DNA of 64,000 nt from Ruania halotolerans (GTDB lineage: Bacteria; Actinomycetota; Actinomycetes; Actinomycetales; Beutenbergiaceae). This document shows, piece by piece, positions 1-9,201 of the stretch. The stretch lies in contig NZ_CP088017.1 of the NCBI RefSeq assembly GCF_021049285.1, forward strand, positions 3,855,380 through 3,919,379, read 5' to 3'. Numbering within the stretch: the first letter of the stretch is position 1; each line of letters starts with the position of its first letter. The position numbers and the translations under genes were made by a program. Under the pieces are notes generated by a model. It had not been told where the DNA came from. It made no database searches and was given only the letters and a program-made list of their open reading frames with translations.

Positions 1-2
1 GC

Positions 3-128
3 ACCGAGAACAACTCCGATGCCCTGGTGGCCGCGAGATCGGTCGAGCTGATCGAGGCGCTGCTGCGCTCGGCCGGCGCCAGCGGCGTCGAGACGCCCGT
101 CCATCGAGAACCTCTGAGGGAGACATGA
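3..128 (+). CDS. 3' end of an unidentified gene (partial)
   Basis: A reading frame is open from the left edge and ends in TGA at 126-128, giving a 41-residue C-terminal tail (begins TENNSDALVAARSVELIEAL). Its stop overlaps the ATG of the CoA-transferase gene as ATGA, the same coupling used by the next genes, so it is probably the upstream member of the same operon. The visible tail is too short and featureless to assign a family. It is supported only by frame and overlap geometry. Confidence 0.55.
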   Translation, partial: TENNSDALVAARSVELIEALLRSAGASGVETPVHREPLRET

Positions 129-1345
129 CCGACGCCACCCACCGCGGAGTCCTCGACGGCTACCGCGTGATCGACTGCTCCATCGCCATGGCCGGCCCGT
201 TCGCGGCCCAGCGCCTGGGCGACCTGGGCGCCGACGTCATCAAGGTTGAACCCACCACCGGGGAGTGGCAGCGCGGCGCCGCTGCCGGTGGGGCGAAAGG
301 CAACGAGATCAACGTGTCCTTCCTCAGCCTGAACCGGAACAAGCGGTCCCTGGCGATCGACCTCAAGTCCGAGGAAGGACGCCAGATCGTGCGCGAGCTC
401 GTCGCTGGCGCCGACGTCTTCCTGCAGAACTACCGGCCCGGCGTCGCTGCCCGTCTCGGCCTGGATTACGAGACCCTCGCCGCGATCAACCCGGCGCTGG
501 TCTACGTGTCCATCTCCGGCTACGGCGAGGACGGACCGTACCGTGACCGCCCCGGCCAAGACCTCATCCTGCAGGCCATGAGCGGGGCCATGCTCTCCGC
601 CGGGCGCGACGGTGAGCCGCCCGCGCCCGCCGGGCAGTACCTGGCCGACGCCGTCACCGCCTCGACCGCGTTCGAGGGCGTGCTGGCGGCGTTGCTCCAC
701 CGGGAGCGCACGGGCGAGGGCCAGCTCGTCACCGTCAACATGCTCGACGCGCTCACCACCCTGCAGATGCAAGAACTGAGTGTTTACACCGTCGGCGGCG
801 TACCCCAGCAGCGGGGCGAGGAGCCGCACGCGCATGTCTACATCCGCGCCCCGTACGGCATCTTCGAGACCGCGGACGGGTTCCTGGCCCTCGCGTTCGC
901 CGACCTGGAGGCCCTGGGGGCCGTGCTGGAGGAGCCACGGCTGGCGGGCCTGGATGCCGAGACCCACGGCTGGACCCACCGGGACGAACTTCACGCGATC
1001 GTGGCCGGGCACCTGCGTGGGCGCAGCACGCAGCACTGGCTGGACGTGCTGCTTCCCGCCGGTATGTGGGTCGGTCCGGTGTACGGCTACGAGGATCTGG
1101 TCCAGGACCCGCAGATCCGGCACAACGGGACGTTCGTCGAATACGACCACCCCACCGAGGGTCGCGTGAAGACACCCGGCTTCCCCTACCGGATGACGAA
1201 GACACCACCGCGCATCGACCGCGGTGCGCCACGGGTCGGCGAGCACACCCGGGAGATTCTCGGCGAGCTGGGTATCGAGTCAGACCGCGCCGACAGCCTG
1301 GTCGGCAGCGGTGTGGTGGCCGAACCGGTCAGCGCCCCGGTATGA
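125..1345 (+). CDS. CaiB/BaiF family (class III) CoA-transferase
   Basis: The 406-residue protein matches the length and layout of family III CoA-transferases, which move CoA between carboxylic acids in the cytosol. The N-terminal Rossmann part carries a GADVIKVEP segment (about residues 35-43) and an FLQNYRPGVAARLGLDYETL segment. The GQDLILQAMSG stretch places the expected catalytic aspartate at D146. The end overlaps the next start as ATGA (1342-1345). A CoA-transferase beside sugar-acid genes is unusual; the true acid substrate cannot be read from sequence. Family is secure, substrate unknown. Confidence 0.93.
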   Translation: MTDATHRGVLDGYRVIDCSIAMAGPFAAQRLGDLGADVIKVEPTTGEWQRGAAAGGAKGNEINVSFLSLNRNKRSLAIDLKSEEGRQIVRELVAGADVFLQNYRPGVAARLGLDYETLAAINPALVYVSISGYGEDGPYRDRPGQDLILQAMSGAMLSAGRDGEPPAPAGQYLADAVTASTAFEGVLAALLHRERTGEGQLVTVNMLDALTTLQMQELSVYTVGGVPQQRGEEPHAHVYIRAPYGIFETADGFLALAFADLEALGAVLEEPRLAGLDAETHGWTHRDELHAIVAGHLRGRSTQHWLDVLLPAGMWVGPVYGYEDLVQDPQIRHNGTFVEYDHPTEGRVKTPGFPYRMTKTPPRIDRGAPRVGEHTREILGELGIESDRADSLVGSGVVAEPVSAPV

Positions 1346-2433
1346 CCGACTATGTCGGGCTCACCTGGGACCACCCGCGCGGCCGGAACGCGCTGGAGGC
1401 GGCGGCCACTCGCCTGACCGGGCCGGACACACTGCGGTGGGAGGTCCAGCCGCTGGAGGGGTTCGAGTCTGCGGCGATCGCCGACCTCGCCAGGCGCTAT
1501 GACGTCCTGGTGCTCGATCACCCTCACCTCGGCGACGCACTGGCCGCCGGCTGCCTGCACCCGATCGACGACCTGGTGCCCGCGGAGGTGGTGCGCCGGT
1601 TGGAGCAGGGCGCGGTAGGTGCCAGCGTGCGCTCGTACCAGCTCGGCCCGCATCTGTGGGCACTCCCGCTGGACGCCGCGACGCAGGTGAGCGCGCGACA
1701 GACCCAGGCGCTGCCCGAACCACCCACGACCTGGCACGACGCACTCGACCTCGCCGACGGCGGCCGACTCGCGATGAGCCTGGCCGGTCCGCACGCGTTC
1801 CTGACCCTCTGCTCAATCACCCTCTCGCTGAGCGGCGAGAGCTCGGCCTCGGTCTTCGACCGCCCCGTCGCCGAGCGAGCGTTGGAGATCATGACGGCCC
1901 TGAGCACGAACCTCCCCCACGACACCGAGCGGCTGAACCCGATCGGCCTGCTGGAACGGATGCGCACGGTTGGCGACATCGACTACATCCCGCTCGTCTA
2001 CGGCTACGTCACCTATTCCAGCCCCGCACTCGCGTTCGGGCCCCCACCGCAGGGGCGGCGTACCGGCTCCACGATCGGCGGCACCGGGATCGCGCTGACG
2101 CGGCGCAGCACCCCCTCAGCGGCTCTCCTGGAGCATCTGACCTGGCTGCTCGCCGAGGAGACCCAGCGCACGTTCATCCCCGCCCACGACGGTCAACCCA
2201 GCGCCCGTGCCGCCTGGACGGACCCGGCGGTCGACGACGCCGCGTACGGCTTCTACTCCGCCACCCGCTCGACCATGGAGACCGCGTGGGTGCGCCCCCG
2301 CTTCGCCGGTTACATCCCCGTCCAGAGCCAGGCATCAGCGATCGTGCGCGCGGCCGTCCTCACCGGGCGGGCAGCCGGCGACGCACTCGACGAACTCGAG
2401 GAACTCCTCACCCACCGACCGGAGGCCGTATGA
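1342..2433 (+). CDS. Solute-binding-protein-like protein without signal peptide
   Basis: This 363-residue protein begins MTDYVGLTWDHPRGRNALE and resembles the fold of type 1 sugar/polyamine solute-binding proteins: YDVLVLDHPHLGDALAAG near the N-terminus, then a LWALPLDAATQV strand and a long helical C-terminal half. It has no signal peptide or lipobox, so it should stay in the cytosol. The start at 1342 is chosen because it overlaps the upstream stop as ATGA; a longer in-frame extension would run inside the CoA-transferase gene. It overlaps the enoyl-CoA hydratase by 4 nt. It may be a repurposed binding protein that senses or presents a substrate to the flanking CoA enzymes; this is inference. 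Confidence 0.7.
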   Translation: MTDYVGLTWDHPRGRNALEAAATRLTGPDTLRWEVQPLEGFESAAIADLARRYDVLVLDHPHLGDALAAGCLHPIDDLVPAEVVRRLEQGAVGASVRSYQLGPHLWALPLDAATQVSARQTQALPEPPTTWHDALDLADGGRLAMSLAGPHAFLTLCSITLSLSGESSASVFDRPVAERALEIMTALSTNLPHDTERLNPIGLLERMRTVGDIDYIPLVYGYVTYSSPALAFGPPPQGRRTGSTIGGTGIALTRRSTPSAALLEHLTWLLAEETQRTFIPAHDGQPSARAAWTDPAVDDAAYGFYSATRSTMETAWVRPRFAGYIPVQSQASAIVRAAVLTGRAAGDALDELEELLTHRPEAV

Positions 2434-3212
2434 CCCTCACATCCCGCACCGAACTCCTCGTCGTCGACGTCCACGACCATGTCGCCACGATCCGCCTGAA
2501 CCGGCCGGAGAAGCTCAACGCCGTCACCCAGGAGATGAGCGCCGAGCTGGCCCGCCTCGTCACCGCCGTCAACGACGAACCGTCCATCCGGGTCCTCGTC
2601 TACACCGGCACCGGACGCGCCTTTTGCGCCGGCAGCGACATCACCACCCTCGACGAGTACGACACCCCGTGGGCTTTCCGCAACCGGCGCGACTACTGCG
2701 ACGCGCTACGTGAGTGCCGCAAACCGATCATCGCCGCCGTGAACGGCTACGCATTCGGTGGCGGTCTCGAGGCGGCGCTCACCTGCGATATCCGGGTTGC
2801 CGCCGAGTCCGCGACCTTCGCGGCGCCCGAGGTGACGCTCGGATGGATCGGCGGCGGGGGGATGTCACCCCTGCTGGCCGCATCCGTCGGACCAGGCAAC
2901 GCGGCCCTGATGCTGATGACCGGCGATCGCATCGACGCCTCCCAGGCATTGTCCTGGGGATTGATCAGTCAGGTCCTGCCGGCCGAGGAGCTGCTCAGCC
3001 GGGCCCAGGAACTGGCTAGGATCATCGCCACCCGACCCCCGATCGCCGTCGAGACGGCGAAGGCGAACGTGCGTGCCGCGCAGAATCTCCCGCTCGACCA
3101 GGCGATCGGCTACGAGCGCGAGCTGCAGGCAATCACCTTCGCCACCGCAGACGCCGCCGAGGGACGCACCGCTTTCACCGAGAAGCGCACCGGCACTTTC
3201 CACGGCCGCTGA
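2430..3212 (+). CDS. Enoyl-CoA hydratase/isomerase family protein
   Basis: A 260-residue crotonase-fold protein starting MTLTSRTELLVVDVHD at an ATGA overlap. Oxyanion-hole segments are FCAGSDI (about residues 65-71) and GYAFGGGLEAALTCD (107-120). Both glutamates that activate water in hydratases appear to be present: E114 in GGGLE and E134 in APEVTLG. The usual GGTQRL segment is replaced by GGGGMSPLL, so the active-site wall differs from beta-oxidation enzymes. It probably acts on an acyl-CoA made by the adjacent CoA-transferase. Family secure, substrate unknown. Confidence 0.93.
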   Translation: MTLTSRTELLVVDVHDHVATIRLNRPEKLNAVTQEMSAELARLVTAVNDEPSIRVLVYTGTGRAFCAGSDITTLDEYDTPWAFRNRRDYCDALRECRKPIIAAVNGYAFGGGLEAALTCDIRVAAESATFAAPEVTLGWIGGGGMSPLLAASVGPGNAALMLMTGDRIDASQALSWGLISQVLPAEELLSRAQELARIIATRPPIAVETAKANVRAAQNLPLDQAIGYERELQAITFATADAAEGRTAFTEKRTGTFHGR

Positions 3213-3230
3213 GACGAGGAGGAACTCCCG

Positions 3231-4424
3231 ATGACGACCTGGATCCCCCCGGTCACCGACATCCTGCCCACTGATCACGACCGCGCCGTACTCGTCGGAC
3301 GCGCCTGGCTGCCCCACGCCCCGGGTCCCGCGGTCGTGGCCGTCCGCGAAGGTGAGCTGCAGGACCTCTCGGCCTCCTTCCCCACGATGCGTGATCTCAC
3401 CGAGCAGCCGGACCCGACCGCGGCCCTCGCCGGGGCGAGTGGCCCCTCGGTCGGTACGCTCGAGGCCCTCTGGGCCAACACCAACACCGACCGCCGCGAT
3501 GACGCACTGCCCTGGCTGCTCTCACCGGTCGACCTGCAGGTGATCAAGGCCGCGGGAGTGACGTTCCCGGTCTCGATGATCGAGCGCGTCATCGAGGAAC
3601 GAGCCCGTGGCGAGGCGGCGACCGCGGAGAGTATCCGCAGCACCGTCATGGAAGCGATCGGCGGGGACATCGCCGATCTCGTCCCGGGCTCGGCCGCCGC
3701 CGCGCGGCTCAAGGAGGTGCTGCTCGAGGCCGGGATGTGGAGCCAGTACCTCGAGGTCGGTATCGGGCCGGATGCCGAGATCTTCACCAAGGCGCCGGTG
3801 CTCGCCTCGGTCGGGCCGGGTTCCGAAGTCGGCGTGCTCGCCGAGTCGGAGTGGAACAACCCCGAGCCCGAGGTCGTGCTGATCGTCTCCTCCGCTGGCG
3901 CGATCATCGGCGCCACGCTCGGCAACGACGTCAACCTCCGCGACATCGAGGGCCGCTCCGCGCTGCTGCTGGGGCGGGCGAAGGACAACAACGCCTCGGC
4001 TTCACTCGGTCCGTTCCTGCGGTTGTTCGACGCAGGTTTCACCCTCGACGACGTGCGCAGCGAGTCCGTCTCGCTCACCGTCACCGGTGCGGACGGATTC
4101 CAGCTCGAGGCGGGCTCCGATATGGCTCGTATCAGTCGCGATCCCGCCGATCTTGTCCGCCAGGCGGCTGGCAATCACCATGCCTATCCCGACGGCTTCG
4201 TGCTCTACCTGGGCACGATGTTCGCCCCGACCGCCGATCGTGACCTGGCGGGCCACGGCTTCACCCACCACCCTGGTGACGTGGTCCGGATCGCCTCACC
4301 GGGGCTGGGCGCGCTGATCAACCGCGTCCAGCACAGCGAGTCCCTGCCTGCGTGGGAGTTCGGGATCGGCGCCCTCATCTCCAACCTCGCGCAGCGAAAC
4401 CTGATCGGAAGGATGACTCGATGA
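3231..4424 (+). CDS. Fumarylacetoacetate hydrolase (FAH) family protein, probable 2-keto-3-deoxy sugar acid dehydratase
   Basis: The 397-residue protein has an N-terminal extension (about 1-165) and a C-terminal FAH domain. The metal-binding E-x-E is visible as E212-x-E214 in NNPEPEVV, followed by GNDVNLRDIEG and AKDNNASASLGPFL. A GAGGAGG-like site (gaggagg) lies 6 nt before ATG. FAH-fold enzymes of this length paired with a ketoglutarate-semialdehyde dehydrogenase are known to dehydrate L-2-keto-3-deoxy-pentonates; the next gene, overlapping by 4 nt, is such a dehydrogenase. The role as a dehydratase feeding 2-oxoglutarate semialdehyde is therefore an inference from context. Confidence 0.88.
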   Translation: MTTWIPPVTDILPTDHDRAVLVGRAWLPHAPGPAVVAVREGELQDLSASFPTMRDLTEQPDPTAALAGASGPSVGTLEALWANTNTDRRDDALPWLLSPVDLQVIKAAGVTFPVSMIERVIEERARGEAATAESIRSTVMEAIGGDIADLVPGSAAAARLKEVLLEAGMWSQYLEVGIGPDAEIFTKAPVLASVGPGSEVGVLAESEWNNPEPEVVLIVSSAGAIIGATLGNDVNLRDIEGRSALLLGRAKDNNASASLGPFLRLFDAGFTLDDVRSESVSLTVTGADGFQLEAGSDMARISRDPADLVRQAAGNHHAYPDGFVLYLGTMFAPTADRDLAGHGFTHHPGDVVRIASPGLGALINRVQHSESLPAWEFGIGALISNLAQRNLIGRMTR

Positions 4425-5935
4425 CCACCCTGTCGACGACCGACCCCCGCACCGGCACCACCACACCCACGCTCATCGAGCAGACCACCCCCGAGCGTCT
4501 CGTCGAGATCACCACCCTCGCCCGTGATGCCTTCCGCAATCTGAGCACCCGCAGCCGCGCCTGGCGCGCCGGGCTGCTGCAGGCGCTCGCCGACGGCCTC
4601 GAGGAGGACCGGGAGGCTCTCGTGAGCGCCGCGATGAGCGAGACCGGACTGCCGCAGGCGCGCCTGACCGGGGAGCTGACCCGCAGCATCTTCCAGCTCC
4701 GACTGTTCGCCGACGTCGTCACCGAGGGCGGGTACCTCGAGGCAATCATCGATCATGCCGGCGACACTCCGCTTGGCCCCGGCCCCGACGTGCGCCGCAT
4801 GCTCGTGCCCCTCGGCCCGGTCGCCGTCTTCGGGGCGAGCAACTTCCCCTTCGCCTTCTCCGTCGTCGGTGGCGACACCGCCTCTGCGCTCGCAGCGGGT
4901 GGCTCCGTGGTGATCAAGGCGCACGGCTCGCATCTGCTGACCTCTCAACGCTCCTACGAGAGCCTCGCGCGCTCTGCCGCCGCCCATGGCGCTCCCGAGG
5001 GAACCATCGGAATCGTCTACGGCCAGCAGGCGGGGGCGGACCTGGTCCGCGACCCCCGCATCACCGCCGTGGGGTTCACCGGGTCGCTGTCCACCGGGAA
5101 GATCCTGCAGTCCCTGATCGACGAGCGCCCCACGCCCATCCCCTTCTACGGCGAGCTCTCCAGCGTCAACCCGCTGATCGTCACGGCGGGCGCCGTGGCC
5201 GAGCGCGGCGAGGAGATCGCCGAGGGGCTGTATACGTCCTTCACCGCATCCGCCGGGCAGTTGTGCACCAAACCGGGAATCGCGCTGGTCCCGGAAGGGG
5301 AAGCCGGTGACGCACTCGCCGCCGGCCTGGTCTCGCGCGGCGGCGCCGCCGATCCGCAGACGCTGCTCAACTCCCGCATCCACCACAGTTTCGACGAGAT
5401 CCGCACCCGGTTGATCGAGGAGGGGCACGCACGCAGTCTGCTGGCACCCCGGGCCGCTGAGGAGGGCTTCGCCCGCACCCCCGCCGTGCTGGAGATCGAC
5501 GCCGACCACGTCACTCCAGCCGTCACCGAAGAGGCCTTCGGACCGCTGATCGTGCTCGTCCGCTACCGCGACCTGGCGCAGATCGGCGCGACCCTGGCCG
5601 CGGTCCCCGACTCGCTGACGGCGACGATCCACTCGGCGGCTGGCGAGGCGCAGGAACGGCAGGCTCTGACCGAGGTGGTGCGGGACGTCGTCGGGCGGAT
5701 CATCTACGACGGCTACCCCACGGGTGTGCGAGTGTGCTGGGCGATGCACCACGGCGGGCCGTGGCCGGCGACGAACACCCAGCACACCTCCGTGGGGGCC
5801 ACCGCCGTGCGCCGGTTCCTGCGCCCGCTCGCCTGGCAGGACGCACCGCAGGAGGTGCTGCCGCCTGAGCTTCGTGAGGGCCAGGTGGGCATTCCCCGAC
5901 GCGTCGACGGCGTACTGCGACCCTCAGGCAGCTGA
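4421..5935 (+). CDS. Aldehyde dehydrogenase, alpha-ketoglutarate-semialdehyde type
   Basis: The 504-residue NAD(P)-dependent aldehyde dehydrogenase starts MTTLSTTDPRTGTT at an ATGA overlap with the FAH gene. Key residues are visible: GASNFPF with N141, general base E245 in FYGELSSVNP, and nucleophile C282 in TASAGQLCTKPG. The ASAGQxCTKPG form and the roughly 505-residue length fit the 2,5-dioxovalerate (ketoglutarate semialdehyde) dehydrogenase branch rather than betaine- or succinate-semialdehyde enzymes. It would oxidise the product of the preceding FAH enzyme to 2-oxoglutarate. Last gene of the plus-strand block; a strong hairpin follows. Confidence 0.92.
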   Translation: MTTLSTTDPRTGTTTPTLIEQTTPERLVEITTLARDAFRNLSTRSRAWRAGLLQALADGLEEDREALVSAAMSETGLPQARLTGELTRSIFQLRLFADVVTEGGYLEAIIDHAGDTPLGPGPDVRRMLVPLGPVAVFGASNFPFAFSVVGGDTASALAAGGSVVIKAHGSHLLTSQRSYESLARSAAAHGAPEGTIGIVYGQQAGADLVRDPRITAVGFTGSLSTGKILQSLIDERPTPIPFYGELSSVNPLIVTAGAVAERGEEIAEGLYTSFTASAGQLCTKPGIALVPEGEAGDALAAGLVSRGGAADPQTLLNSRIHHSFDEIRTRLIEEGHARSLLAPRAAEEGFARTPAVLEIDADHVTPAVTEEAFGPLIVLVRYRDLAQIGATLAAVPDSLTATIHSAAGEAQERQALTEVVRDVVGRIIYDGYPTGVRVCWAMHHGGPWPATNTQHTSVGATAVRRFLRPLAWQDAPQEVLPPELREGQVGIPRRVDGVLRPSGS

Positions 5936-5941
5936 CAGCGG

Positions 5942-5983
5942 GGCCGATCACCTGCGCGCCGCCCGGCGGACAGGTGATCGGCC
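5942..5983. terminator. Bidirectional hairpin between convergent genes
   Basis: A perfect 13-bp inverted repeat GGCCGATCACCTG (5942-5954) and CAGGTGATCGGCC (5971-5983) with a 16-nt GC-rich loop sits exactly between the converging ends of the dehydrogenase and fucosidase genes. It lacks a clear U-tract, which is common in high-GC actinobacteria. Confidence 0.75.
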
Positions 5984-5987
5984 GCCG

Positions 5988-7280
5988 TCAGTCCTCGCCG
6001 AGGAAGAGCTCCACCACCGGGACCGCGACCTCGGGCCGGACGGCAGGTAACTGCAACGTGACCGTGCCTGCAGGCTGCTCACCGGGGGTGATGTGGTCGA
6101 GCTGATGGTTGGCGTCGGTCCGTTCGCCGCCGGCCACCCGCACCTGTAGCTGGGAGCCGTCATGCAGGAACCGCGCGAACTGTACCGAGCCGGGCAGATC
6201 CCGCAGGTGCACGTGCTTGAGCGGCCAGTGCAGCAGGTGCACGTAGATCCGGTCAGCGCGCGCGGTGAACGCTGTCCCGGGCGCCGGGGTGGCCGCCACC
6301 GGCCCGGCCCCGACGATCGCCTGGCGGTGCAGGCGCATCCACTCGGCGAGGACCCCGAGCGAGGCCGCATCGCTGCCGGTGATCGCACCCCGTCCGTCTG
6401 GGCCGATGTTGAGTAGGAAGTTCCCGTTCTTGGACACGATGTCGATCAACGTGCGGATCAGCAGGTCCGGGCTCTTGAGGTTACGGTTCTCCCGGTCATA
6501 CCCCCACGCCCCGTTCATGGTGTGGCAGGCCTCCCAGGTCTGCCAGGCGCCGTCGTCGGTCATCATCGGGGCGTCCGGCAGGTACTGCTCCGGGGTGACC
6601 AAATCGCCCGGGATACCCAGCCGGTCGTTGACCACCGCTCCCGGTTGGAGCTCGCGCGTCATCGCGAGTAGACCGGCCGCGTCCCAGTCCTTCGGCCCCT
6701 TGCCGACCCAGCCGTCCTGCTCCCACGGGTAGGTGAAGTCGTAGAAGACGTAGTCGATCTGCCCGTACCCGGTCAGCAGCTCACGCACCTGCCCGTGCAG
6801 GAACCGGCGGTAGCTGTCCATATCGCGACCGGAGTTCAGCTCGGCGGCATCCGGGCGGTCCCGGAGCGGGTGCTGGAAGTCGATCGTGAAGTCCGGGTGA
6901 TTCCAGTCGATGAGCGAGTAGTAGAGGCCGACCCGCAGCCCCACTCGGCGGCACGCCTCGACGGTCTCTGCCACGAGGTCGCGACCGAAGAACGCGGTCG
7001 AGCTGTAGTCGCTGAGGTTGGTCTCGTACAGTGCGAACCCGTCGTGGTGTTTGGCGGTCAGCACCAGATAGCCCATCCCGGCGTCCTTGGCTGCCCGCGC
7101 CAGGGCGTCGGCGTCGAACAGGTCGGGATCGAAGTACCTCGCGAGCCGCTCGTACTCCGCCGGGTCGATCCGCTCGTTGGTCATCACCCATTCGTGCCGG
7201 GCCAGTGCCGAGTAGACGCCGAGGTGGACGAACATCCCGAACCGGTCGTGGCTGAACCACGCCGGCACCGCGCCGGCCAT
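5988..7280 (-). CDS. Alpha-L-fucosidase, GH29
   Basis: The 430-residue protein has the GH29 landmarks: H29-E30-W31 in ARHEW, H78-H79 in TAKHHDGFALY, and GYGQIDYVFYDFTYPW, which puts the nucleophile at D181. The (beta/alpha)8 catalytic domain takes about residues 1-330, followed by a small C-terminal beta domain. There is no signal peptide, so it should hydrolyse imported fucosylated oligosaccharides in the cytosol. Its start shares one base with the upstream permease stop (TGATG), implying translational coupling. A longer upstream frame exists but only shadows the permease. Confidence 0.93.
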   Translation of the reverse strand: MAGAVPAWFSHDRFGMFVHLGVYSALARHEWVMTNERIDPAEYERLARYFDPDLFDADALARAAKDAGMGYLVLTAKHHDGFALYETNLSDYSSTAFFGRDLVAETVEACRRVGLRVGLYYSLIDWNHPDFTIDFQHPLRDRPDAAELNSGRDMDSYRRFLHGQVRELLTGYGQIDYVFYDFTYPWEQDGWVGKGPKDWDAAGLLAMTRELQPGAVVNDRLGIPGDLVTPEQYLPDAPMMTDDGAWQTWEACHTMNGAWGYDRENRNLKSPDLLIRTLIDIVSKNGNFLLNIGPDGRGAITGSDAASLGVLAEWMRLHRQAIVGAGPVAATPAPGTAFTARADRIYVHLLHWPLKHVHLRDLPGSVQFARFLHDGSQLQVRVAGGERTDANHQLDHITPGEQPAGTVTLQLPAVRPEVAVPVVELFLGED

Positions 7281-8272
7281 CAGAACAGGCTCGTCTTGGC
7301 GACTCGCCGCGCCAGCCAGTTGGCCATCACGAGCATGATGACGGCGATCACGGACTTGAACAGTCCGATGGCGGCGGCGTAGGAGTACTGGGGGATCGAG
7401 GAGGCGAAGGCGACGTTGTAGGAGTAGGTGTCGATCACCTCCGAGACATCGAGGTTCAGGGGCGTCTGCATGAGCAGAACCTTCTCGAAGCCGACAGAGA
7501 GCATCGAGCCCATGTTGAGGATCAGCAGCGTCACCATCACCGGCAGGATGCCCGGGAGGTCGATGTGCCAGATGCGGCGCACGATCGAGGCACCGTCCAC
7601 CTTCGCCGCCTCGTGCAGCTGGGGGTCGATACCTGCCAGCGCCGCGAGGTAGATGATTGCCGAGTAGCCCAGCGTCTGCCAGGCACCGGACCAGACGTAG
7701 GTGTGCCGGAAGAAATCGGAGCTGAGGAAGTCGGTCGGCTGGCCGCCCATTCCGACGATCACCTGGTTGACGATGCCGCCGCTCGGGGAGAACAGCATGA
7801 TGATGATGCCGACGACCACGACGGTGGAGATGAAGTAGGGGGCGTAGGTGATCAGCTGCACCGTGCGTTTGAACTTCATGTTGCGCACCACGTTCAGCAG
7901 TAGCGCCAGGACGATCGGCAGCGGGAACAGCGCCAGCAACTCGTAGAAGTTCAGGATCAGGGAGTTCTTGATGACGGTCCCGAACTGGAAGGAATTCACG
8001 AACTGATCGAGATACTTCAACCCTGCCCACGGGCTGCCGCTGATCCCCAGCGCCACACTGAAGTCCTTGAACGCCATCTGCAGGCCGTACAACGGCGCCC
8101 ACATGAACAGGATCCCGTAGACGAACGGCGGCAACAGCAGGACGTACAGGCGCCAGGACCGCTTCAGGCGCAGGCCGAGCGGGTACTGGTGCTTCTTCGT
8201 CGGTCTCCGGCTTGCCGAGCCGGGCGCGGGCGCCCTCGGAGTGGGCGGTGCGGTGGTCGTCGGTGACGTCAT
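7280..8272 (-). CDS. Sugar ABC transporter permease (LplB/UgpA type)
   Basis: The 330-residue integral membrane protein has a Pro-rich cytosolic N-terminus (about 1-35), six predicted membrane spans, and the permease EAA loop EAAKVDGASIVRRIWHIDLP, which contacts the ATPase. It forms the importer with the next permease and the lipoprotein at 9198-10964. No ATPase gene lies nearby, so a shared MsiK-like ATPase encoded elsewhere is likely, as is common in actinobacteria. The gene lies 17 nt after the other permease. Confidence 0.95.
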   Translation of the reverse strand: MTSPTTTAPPTPRAPAPGSASRRPTKKHQYPLGLRLKRSWRLYVLLLPPFVYGILFMWAPLYGLQMAFKDFSVALGISGSPWAGLKYLDQFVNSFQFGTVIKNSLILNFYELLALFPLPIVLALLLNVVRNMKFKRTVQLITYAPYFISTVVVVGIIIMLFSPSGGIVNQVIVGMGGQPTDFLSSDFFRHTYVWSGAWQTLGYSAIIYLAALAGIDPQLHEAAKVDGASIVRRIWHIDLPGILPVMVTLLILNMGSMLSVGFEKVLLMQTPLNLDVSEVIDTYSYNVAFASSIPQYSYAAAIGLFKSVIAVIMLVMANWLARRVAKTSLF

Positions 8273-8289
8273 CGTTCAGGCTCCCTGGC

Positions 8290-9201
8290 TCACTTGAGCG
8301 ATCCGATCAGCGCACCCTTGGTGAAGTGCTTCTGGACGAACGGATAGGCGATCATGGGCGGGATCATCGCGACCACGATCAGGGCGTACTTGAGCTTGTC
8401 GAAGAGTTCCTTGCGCCGGATCAACTCGGAGACATCACCGCCGATCATGGACGGGTCCACCTGGCTCTGGGTGAGGATCTCGCGCAGCACCAGCTGCAAC
8501 GGGAACAACGTGTCATCCGAGAGGTAGAGCAGCGCGTTGAACCAGCCATTCCACTGCGTGATCGCGTAGAACAGCACGTTCACCGCGATGATCGGCTTGC
8601 TCAGCGGGATGGCCATCCGGAAGAAGAAGCGGAAGTCAGTGGCACCGTCCACCTGCGCCGCCTCGAGCATCTCCTTGGGAATGTTCAGCCGGTAGAACGT
8701 CATCGTGATGATCATGTTGAAGACGTTCAGCACGCCGGGCAGCACGACCGCCCAGATGGAGTTCATCAGACCGAGCGCGTTCACGATCATGTAGGTCGGG
8801 ATGATCCCGGCGCTGAACAGGAACGGGATGAGGAAGAAGAACATCAGGCTCCGCCGGAAGGGCAGATCATCCCGTGAGAGCACGTAGCCGGCCAACAACG
8901 TCAGGAATGTCCCGATCGCCGAGCCCAGCACCGTGTAGAGCACCGAGTTGAGGAAGCCTCGCACCAGGCGTGGCGAGCCGAATACCTCCGTGTACGCGTC
9001 GACGTTGATTCCGACCGGCCACAACCAGACGTCGCCGCGCGTGAGCGCGTCGGCACTGGAGACCGACGCGCTCAGCACGAAGACGAGCGGGTAGAGCACG
9101 GACAGGGTGAACACCGCCAGCAGCACGTAGGTGCTGATCATGAAGGCGGCATCGCCCCCGGTGTACTTCATCCGGCGAGCACGGAGCATCGGCAGACTCA
9201 C
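8290..9201 (-). CDS. Sugar ABC transporter permease (YtcP/AraQ type)
   Basis: A GTG start at 9201 is chosen because it forms a GTGA overlap with the lipoprotein stop; the upstream in-frame extension is Arg-rich and shadows the lipoprotein gene. The 303-residue product begins SLPMLRARRMKYTGGD after the initiator, has six hydrophobic segments starting with MISTYVLLAVFTLSVLYPLV, and carries the EAA motif EAAQVDGATDFRFFFRMAIP. It ends with FTKGALIGSLK, typical of the YtcP branch that works with LplB permeases and large DUF3502/LipO-like binding proteins. Confidence 0.95.
   Translation of the reverse strand: MSLPMLRARRMKYTGGDAAFMISTYVLLAVFTLSVLYPLVFVLSASVSSADALTRGDVWLWPVGINVDAYTEVFGSPRLVRGFLNSVLYTVLGSAIGTFLTLLAGYVLSRDDLPFRRSLMFFFLIPFLFSAGIIPTYMIVNALGLMNSIWAVVLPGVLNVFNMIITMTFYRLNIPKEMLEAAQVDGATDFRFFFRMAIPLSKPIIAVNVLFYAITQWNGWFNALLYLSDDTLFPLQLVLREILTQSQVDPSMIGGDVSELIRRKELFDKLKYALIVVAMIPPMIAYPFVQKHFTKGALIGSLK

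Noticed and set aside
5988-8102. A fusion of fucosidase with a 270-residue N-terminal domain
   Set aside because: The extra residues shadow the permease gene. The TGATG junction and family start support the 430-residue form.
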